Shown here one piece after another: positions 7,201 through 11,032 of a stretch of 11,032 nt of DNA. The DNA lies in contig DGDD01000060.1 of assembly GCA_002385265.1 (NCBI GenBank), positions 1 through 11,032 of the forward strand, written 5' to 3'. Origin of the DNA: Chitinophagaceae bacterium UBA3961. Its GTDB lineage: Bacteria > Bacteroidota > Bacteroidia > Chitinophagales > Chitinophagaceae. Below the pieces are notes generated by a model that did not search any database, had not been told where the DNA came from, and saw only the letters and a list, made by a program, of their open reading frames with translations. How positions within the stretch are numbered: position 1 is the stretch's first letter; every line of letters begins with the position of its first letter. The position numbers were made by a program, and so were the translations under genes.

Positions 7201-8033
7201 TCGAATTGACGTAAGTCGAGGAGAGACGGAATAAAATAGATGACCAATCGAATCATAATGATAGCTGCAACAAGTACCAGCGCACCTTTCCACCACCCTA
7301 GTTTAACAGCTATTTTATGAGCCAACTGATGTACAAACCAGCTTAAGAAGAAGAAGCCGAGCAATACCAATACTATCAATAATGGATCGGCTTTGTGTTG
7401 GTTTTCATTGATGGGCTGTAAATAAAACAACGTATTACCGAAAGAGCTGTTGACCTTATGAACTGTAGGTTGTGTTGAATACTGCACATATCGCAAGGCA
7501 TCAGGGAAATCTTCGAATTCTGTTTGCAGATTTTCTACTTCTACAAAGTATTTGTGCAATACGGGAATGATGGCTTCAATAGCATACCGTTTCCCCTTTA
7601 AATTGAGTTGTTTGCTAACATGAACATATTGTCCATTTTTCAAAGTCACCATTCTGCTTACATCCGACTCTTGCATTAGGTTTAGCGGAGGTAGTGCCGA
7701 TTGGGTATTCCAGAAACGCAAAACCGGTTCACCGGTGTAGGACTCATCATAAATGAAGAATCCATAACCCAATTTGTCTTCTAATAGATCGGTAAGGGTA
7801 TCTTGTGAATAATTGGAGTTTACAAGAGCAGCAATGAGCGCCGTGTCTTTATTAAGGGATTGAAAGTGCTTCTCTTTTTTTTGAATGTTTTTTTCGATTT
7901 CATTGGTGTAGTAAGAAGCCGTGCTGTTACTTCCCAAGAAGCGATTCCAAACAAAAGCAAGTATAAAAAAGACCGTTGCCAAGAGCAACAGGTACAAATT
8001 GGTTTGTGCCCATTTTTTTAATGCTTGCTTCAA
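4260..8033 (-). CDS. NtrY-like multi-pass sensor histidine kinase (1257 residues)
   Basis: This is a membrane histidine kinase with an unusually long sensory part. About 12 hydrophobic segments are visible: near 13-33, 218-236, 250-270, 293-312, 328-348, 370-392, 408-425, 436-450, 464-482, 731-753, 775-798 and 951-974. This places three large loops outside (about 34-217, 483-730 and 799-949) and the kinase inside. A HAMP-like linker (about 975-1025, with DEIGEL) leads to HisKA with phospho-acceptor His1046 in HEIKNPLTPM, a form typical of NtrY-like kinases. The ATPase has N-box NLLQNAVEA (Asn1157, Asn1161), G1 DNGEGIP (1191-1197), F-box FTPNF and G2 GTGLGL (1215-1220). All catalytic motifs are intact. 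The start is TTG at 8033, six bases after the mazG stop and in the same frame; no ATG precedes the first membrane segment. No response regulator is nearby, so partner and signal are unknown. Confidence 0.93.
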   Translation of the reverse strand: MKQALKKWAQTNLYLLLLATVFFILAFVWNRFLGSNSTASYYTNEIEKNIQKKEKHFQSLNKDTALIAALVNSNYSQDTLTDLLEDKLGYGFFIYDESYTGEPVLRFWNTQSALPPLNLMQESDVSRMVTLKNGQYVHVSKQLNLKGKRYAIEAIIPVLHKYFVEVENLQTEFEDFPDALRYVQYSTQPTVHKVNSSFGNTLFYLQPINENQHKADPLLIVLVLLGFFFLSWFVHQLAHKIAVKLGWWKGALVLVAAIIMIRLVIYFIPSLLDLRQFELFDPAIYSSSYLLGSLGDLLINVVLFYWVAFFINRRIPRFFSENKQPSWLNWLLVAALTIVLVVSTLLFARVIQSIVADAKISFNVTNVFSLNIYSAVAFGTLATLGLAYFLMSQVLLRYIQYFSNGVSYINYIVIGAVGLLILTFSGNSDLMELNLMTLLWLVVFVWLMQREYFAGLSSSFQVADVLFWLFVFSMSISTIIFGENRKIEFEQRKRFAEKLSLQADPSNERLLSIAFTYLDNDFLAHNYLRFRDKSTNLFLKDSILNVNFSPYLNLFDARMYMFEAGANPQSMYNEDPISYDTLNTIYNVQGKPTSIADLRYFEQSFDQYSYIFKREIRSTEDSATLGYCFIIADPRKYKRDALVPELFRQAREYMMPENTGIYSYAIYSDYKLLDYYNEYGFPSTLEGVRLPRTEFETRKNGDYEELWYRKSSDKIVVIAKKGNAFIESITLFAYLFSTFLVLIALYWMAAVVIRSRFRWSVFKKHFQFSIKSQIHSTILLVSLLSFIVIGAATIVFFINRYNRNNQERLSRTMQIMIKSVENKLKQYNTFNDGLALYEAGVNEELAKLMEETSEIHGTDINLYDPQGTLRVTSRPLIYNKGVLSDKMNPDAYYSLHVMSAIQTVKQERMGKVDFLSIYNPVRTADGTIFAYLNVPSYSSQGELKQEISNFLVTLINLNAFIFLIAGAIALFITNRITYSFTLIGQKMRDINLSKENQEIDWTRNDEIGELVIEYNKMVQKLEESAAALAKSEREGAWRQMARQVAHEIKNPLTPMKLSIQYLQKAIDNNSPNVKEMTTNVAKTLVEQIDHLSKIASDFSQFANIGNPKNEVFDLHEIFQSLSALYSATETTEFKWQPISQRVIVFADKTQLNRLFTNLLQNAVEAASSRDLKKITIRESIKDAHIIIEVEDNGEGIPAHTRDRIFTPNFTTKTSGTGLGLAMSKGIVENAQGSIWFETHEGEGTVFFVKLPIVRTKE

Positions 8034-8039
8034 CTCGAT

Positions 8040-8819
8040 CTATTTTATTTTTTTCATACGATTCCACAATTCATCCATTTCGGTCAAACTCATTTCTTCG
8101 AGCTTTTTTCCCTCGGCTTTGGCCAGTTCTTCCATACCCATGAATCGAGTCATGAACTTTTTATTGGTCAACTCTAATGAATTCTCTGCATCAATCTGCA
8201 AAAACCGTGCATAATTGATCAAAGAGAACATTAAATCACCAAACTCTTCTTGAATCTTATTGGGATCGCCATCACTAACAGATTCTTTCAATTCACCCAT
8301 TTCTTCTTCTACCTTTTCCCAAACCTGTTCTTTGGTATCCCATTCAAAGCCAATTTGTTTGGCTTTTTCTTGCAATCGAGTGGCTTTAACCACGGCGGGG
8401 AGTGATTTCGGAACACCACTTAAGATCGATTTTTTCCCTTCTTTTAGCTTTAACTGTTCCCAGTTTCTCTTTACATCTTCTTCATTGTTCACTTTAACAT
8501 CGCCGTAAATATGAGGGTGCCGATGAATCAATTTTGCAGCAATTCCATCCAACACTTCCGTAAGGGTAAACTGCCCTTGCTCCTCGCCTATTTTTGCGTA
8601 AAAAAGCAGATGAAGAAATAGATCGCCTAATTCTTCTTTGATCCCTTTCCAATCGGAATCGGTGATAGCATCTGCCAGTTCATAGAGTTCTTCTATGCTG
8701 AGGGGTCGAAGCGTATGAATGGTTTGCTTGCGATCCCAGGGGCATTGTTCCCTAAGCTCGTCCATTATAGTCACCATTTTAAGAAAAGCTTCGCTTATAG
8801 CTGCTTGTTTGGTAGTCAT
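8040..8819 (-). CDS. mazG: MazG nucleoside triphosphate pyrophosphohydrolase
   Basis: This encodes 259 residues, the normal length of two-domain MazG (E. coli: 263). MazG hydrolyses NTPs or dNTPs to the monophosphate and pyrophosphate, removing abnormal or excess nucleotides in the cytoplasm; in E. coli it also lowers ppGpp under starvation. Both all-alpha MazG domains are visible. The first has CPWDRKQT (26-33), EELYE (43-47) and EELGD (62-66), followed by RHPHIYG (100-106). The second has the Mg-binding EEEMGE (171-176) and EEFGD (191-195), which in E. coli carry the activity. The ATG at 8819 starts three bases after the stop of the DUF3667 gene, and the kinase gene follows after six bases, so translation of all three is likely coupled. 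Nothing is missing from the enzyme. Confidence 0.96.
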   Translation of the reverse strand: MTTKQAAISEAFLKMVTIMDELREQCPWDRKQTIHTLRPLSIEELYELADAITDSDWKGIKEELGDLFLHLLFYAKIGEEQGQFTLTEVLDGIAAKLIHRHPHIYGDVKVNNEEDVKRNWEQLKLKEGKKSILSGVPKSLPAVVKATRLQEKAKQIGFEWDTKEQVWEKVEEEMGELKESVSDGDPNKIQEEFGDLMFSLINYARFLQIDAENSLELTNKKFMTRFMGMEELAKAEGKKLEEMSLTEMDELWNRMKKIK

Positions 8820-8822
8820 AGT

Positions 8823-10061
8823 TTATGCCTGGAATACGGTCCAGCCGAAGAAAATTGTGAACAATAACATCAAAGTGAAGATGGCCAGAATATTGAGAAT
8901 AATGAACTTCACCAGTGTTTTCGATCTGCTTTGTCCATAGAAATTTCTAAAACATCTGTAGGTGTAATAAAGGCCATACAAAATATAGACGCCCATTACC
9001 CAATTCAGCCAAGTCCAATCCAGCTTGTCTCTTAAGTATTGAATACCCAATAAAACGAGTAGAAACAGGAAAGTATAGATATAGAGGTAGATGAGGAACA
9101 TCCCATGGTCGGCAAAATAGTATTCCTTGTGTTTACGCCTGTACATCAGCCACAAAAAGAAGGCATAGAGGGGCAAGGAAACGAATAGCATTGCCGGTAT
9201 TTTATGGAGAAATTTATCGATGAGGGCGTTTATGAAAGCTGCATCATCTCCTTTGTATTTTTCGTCGATTTGAAAGTTTTTGTATCGCATTTGACGTTCA
9301 AACCAGCTATCGCGCTTGTCTTCAGGAAGTGCCTTTTGAGCTGAATCGTATTCGGCTTTGTTTTTGAATTCGTCGTCATCAGTCAATCGATTGAATCTAA
9401 CAACATTGCTGTCGTCTTTTTCACTTGTATCCTTTTTGGATTTTGGGGTAGAATCAACTGGTGAACTCGTCAATACAGTTGAGTCGCCATTCTTGTACCG
9501 ATAAGGTTTTGTTCCTGTTGTAGTATCATTTTTTGGCTTGGGAAGATCGAATTGGAAGGGTCGAACTACTTGACTGGTATCGCCATAGTTCTTCACAATT
9601 TTCCGAAACCGTTCCATGGAGGCTGTTACAAACTGACTGTCTTTCTTATTTTCCACTGTAAAAAGAGCTTCTTTTTCGAAGCGGTCAATTTTACCGGAAT
9701 TGAGTCCTTGTGTTCCCACTTTATCGGATTCGATGAGTTTGTGAACGGATTCGAGGTTGAAGAAGACCAGAAAAAAGACGAAAGAAGAAAAAACATACAT
9801 ACGGATGGGATGCAGGTAGGTGGCTCTGCGCCCGGCCATGTATTCTTTCGGGAGGAATCCGGGTTTGCGTATCATTGTTTTCAAGGTCTTGAAAAACTTC
9901 CCATCGAAGTGAGTGATATCGCTAAAGAAATGACTGATAAGGGACCAAAGGGTTTCTTTGGGTTCAATGTTTTCTTGTCCGCAGTTTTGGCAAAAATGGC
10001 CTTGCACTTCTGTGCCGCAGTTCAAGCAGTTTTTTTCGACTCTTTGTTTGGAGTGGGACAC
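8823..10061 (-). CDS. DUF3667-type zinc-ribbon membrane protein
   Basis: This encodes 412 residues. It opens with a treble-clef-like zinc ribbon, C12-x2-C15 and C24-x2-C27, ending in CGQ. A basic segment follows with RKPGFLPKEYMAGRRATYLHP (about 65-85), the hallmark of DUF3667 proteins, which are common in Bacteroidota and have no known function. Hydrophobic segments lie near 85-102, 288-306, 321-340, 347-366 and 383-407. The long loop 103-287 is rich in Lys, Asp, Ser and Thr, looks disordered and is probably outside. The start is GTG at 10061; no ATG occurs in frame between the upstream TAA (10103) and residue 63, and GTG puts the zinc ribbon at residue 12. It is the first gene of the operon with mazG and the kinase. 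Function unknown; a membrane sensor or adaptor role would be guesswork. Confidence 0.88.
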   Translation of the reverse strand: MSHSKQRVEKNCLNCGTEVQGHFCQNCGQENIEPKETLWSLISHFFSDITHFDGKFFKTLKTMIRKPGFLPKEYMAGRRATYLHPIRMYVFSSFVFFLVFFNLESVHKLIESDKVGTQGLNSGKIDRFEKEALFTVENKKDSQFVTASMERFRKIVKNYGDTSQVVRPFQFDLPKPKNDTTTGTKPYRYKNGDSTVLTSSPVDSTPKSKKDTSEKDDSNVVRFNRLTDDDEFKNKAEYDSAQKALPEDKRDSWFERQMRYKNFQIDEKYKGDDAAFINALIDKFLHKIPAMLFVSLPLYAFFLWLMYRRKHKEYYFADHGMFLIYLYIYTFLFLLVLLGIQYLRDKLDWTWLNWVMGVYILYGLYYTYRCFRNFYGQSRSKTLVKFIILNILAIFTLMLLFTIFFGWTVFQA

Positions 10062-10121
10062 CGTGTAAATTTTCTTAAAATTAAGGATTCGGGGAAAATT
10101 TTAGGCAGTTTCTGGTATTAA

Positions 10122-10146
10122 AACGCATTATATTGCGTTCTAGAAC
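10122..10146. promoter_or_regulatory. Two overlapping inverted repeats in the divergent spacer
   Basis: AACGCA (10122-10127) and TGCGTT (10134-10139) form a 6-base inverted repeat around TTATAT. The right arm overlaps a perfect 10-base palindrome GTTCTAGAAC at 10137-10146. They lie 61 bases upstream of the DUF3667 GTG and 19 bases upstream of the ATG at 10165, a position suited to a regulator of one or both units. No clear TAnnTTTG box is seen on either strand of the spacer, so the promoters themselves remain undefined. Confidence 0.35.
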
Positions 10147-10164
10147 ACGTTAAAATTCAATTCA

Positions 10165-11001
10165 ATGAAACATTTGTTGGTATTGGCGGCAAGCGCTTTG
10201 ATCGTTTTCAGCAGTTCGGCTCAGTTTTTATACAAGGATCTACTTACCGTAGAGGCTGCCAATCAGAAGCATTCTATATTCAAAAAAGAGAAGGTTCATT
10301 CCATTGAGTTTATCAGTTTTGATGGCGAAGGCAAGCCTATTGAAGGATTCTCGAGCAATCAAATGGTAAACAAAGCCAGTACAGAAGTGGCCACCACTAC
10401 TTCTACTCCCCTAGGCGCTCCTACTTACAGCGTAGGATATTACAACAGCAATGCACAATTGATCAAGTCATTTGACACTACCGATGGTTCCAAAACCACG
10501 GTAACCTACGAATACAATGCCGGTGGGAAATTGGCTAGAATCTTAAACATTACAGTATCTGCAGGTGATTTTAAGATCAAGGAAGAACATTTGTGGAGCT
10601 ATGGAACCGACGGTTCGCCGGTTAAAATGTTGAAAGTAAAAAACGATAAAGACACCACCGTTGTAACTTTCATTAAGGACGAAAAGGGAAACATCATTGA
10701 GGAAAGAAGCACCCAAAAGGGCAAGCCCCTACCTACCTACTACTACTATTACGACGATGCAAAGCGCCTTACGGATGTAGTGCGCTATAATATTGCAGCA
10801 AAAAGACTGTTACCTGACTATGTGATGGAATACAATGAAAAAGGTCAGTTGGCCACATTCATGGTAGTTCAGGAAGATGGGGACTATCAAAAATGGTATT
10901 ATAGCTATGATGAAGACGGACTGAAGGCTTTGGACGCTTGTTATTCTAAGAGCAAGGTGTTGATTGGAAAGGTGGAGTACAATTATAAGTACTGGGAGTA
11001 A
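10165..11001 (+). CDS. Secreted YD-repeat-like protein of unknown function
   Basis: This encodes 278 residues. A signal peptide is clear: MKHLL, a hydrophobic core to about residue 16, then SSSAQ with likely cleavage after Ala19. There is no lipobox Cys, so it should be periplasmic or exported. After a Thr/Ser-rich stretch (about 71-88), the rest shows degenerate tandem units resembling RHS/YD repeats, Y-x-Y-(N/D)-x-x-G-(K/R)-(L/I): at about 115-126, 169-180, 194-208, 221-233 and 246-256. These probably form an extended beta-sheet structure. No catalytic motif, toxin domain or sorting tail is seen; the protein ends in an aromatic run (EYNYKYWE). It is divergent from the DUF3667 operon and nothing links the two except the shared spacer. 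I do not assign a function. Confidence 0.85.
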   Translation: MKHLLVLAASALIVFSSSAQFLYKDLLTVEAANQKHSIFKKEKVHSIEFISFDGEGKPIEGFSSNQMVNKASTEVATTTSTPLGAPTYSVGYYNSNAQLIKSFDTTDGSKTTVTYEYNAGGKLARILNITVSAGDFKIKEEHLWSYGTDGSPVKMLKVKNDKDTTVVTFIKDEKGNIIEERSTQKGKPLPTYYYYYDDAKRLTDVVRYNIAAKRLLPDYVMEYNEKGQLATFMVVQEDGDYQKWYYSYDEDGLKALDACYSKSKVLIGKVEYNYKYWE

Positions 11002-11007
11002 TACAAA

Positions 11008-11032
11008 TTAAGAATTAAGAGTTAAGAATTAA
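11008..11032. repeat. 11-base direct repeat at the right edge
   Basis: TTAAGAATTAA occurs at 11008-11018 and 11022-11032, just after the stop of the secreted-protein gene. The repeat may continue beyond the window. It is of the same kind as the short AT-rich tandem units after polX, but different in sequence. Confidence 0.6.

Noticed and set aside
8040..8819. MazG as part of a MazEF toxin-antitoxin module.
   Set aside because: Despite the name, neither neighbour resembles MazE or MazF; one is a DUF3667 membrane protein and the other a kinase.
9552..10121. A 189-codon plus-strand frame opposite the DUF3667 gene.
   Set aside because: It is antisense to a gene with clear zinc-ribbon and DUF3667 motifs, and the product resembles nothing I recognise.
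10165..11001. The YD-like protein as an RHS toxin or a polymorphic toxin system.
   Set aside because: It is short, the repeats are degenerate, there is no variable C-terminal toxin domain, and no immunity gene is visible.

Overview
The window looks like ordinary chromosome of a Bacteroidota bacterium, probably of the Chitinophagales/Sphingobacteriales type. Supporting signs are -7 boxes of the Bacteroidota form TAnnTTTG, starts without a clear Shine-Dalgarno sequence, a DUF3667 zinc-ribbon membrane protein, a bacterial GH3-family protein, a very large multi-pass NtrY-like kinase, and a small Lys/Ala/Pro histone-H1-like protein. The lineage call is inference from gene content; no rRNA or other phylogenetic marker beyond two ribosomal proteins is present. 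I see no insertion sequence, phage gene, CRISPR array, tRNA or rRNA.

Layout. From 1 to 1194 on the minus strand lies the N-terminal 398 codons of a GH3 acyl-amido-synthetase-like gene that runs off the left edge. It is divergent from rplU-rpmA (1433-2027, plus strand), which encode ribosomal proteins L21 and L27; both units have a good TAnnTTTG box in the shared 238-base spacer. A perfect AT-rich hairpin terminator follows rpmA, then a 50-residue H1-like gene (2130-2282) with its own terminator, then a polX-family gene (2367-4025).

A spacer rich in short direct repeats (4026-4259) separates polX from a convergent minus-strand operon. That operon reads, in transcription order: DUF3667 protein (10061-8823), mazG (8819-8040) and a 1257-residue sensor kinase (8033-4260). 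Gaps are 3 and 6 bases, and all three genes share one reading frame. A secreted YD-repeat-like protein (10165-11001) is transcribed divergently from this operon across a spacer with two inverted repeats.

How the genes relate. L21 and L27 are neighbours in the large ribosomal subunit. The H1-like peptide and the PolX-like protein both concern DNA, but each seems to be its own unit. MazG is an NTP-cleaning enzyme; its tight coupling to a large membrane kinase and a zinc-ribbon membrane protein has no obvious metabolic logic and may only reflect shared expression. The most notable single observation is that the PolX-like protein keeps all nine PHP metal ligands but seems to have lost all three polymerase aspartates, so it is probably a nuclease or phosphoesterase and not a polymerase.
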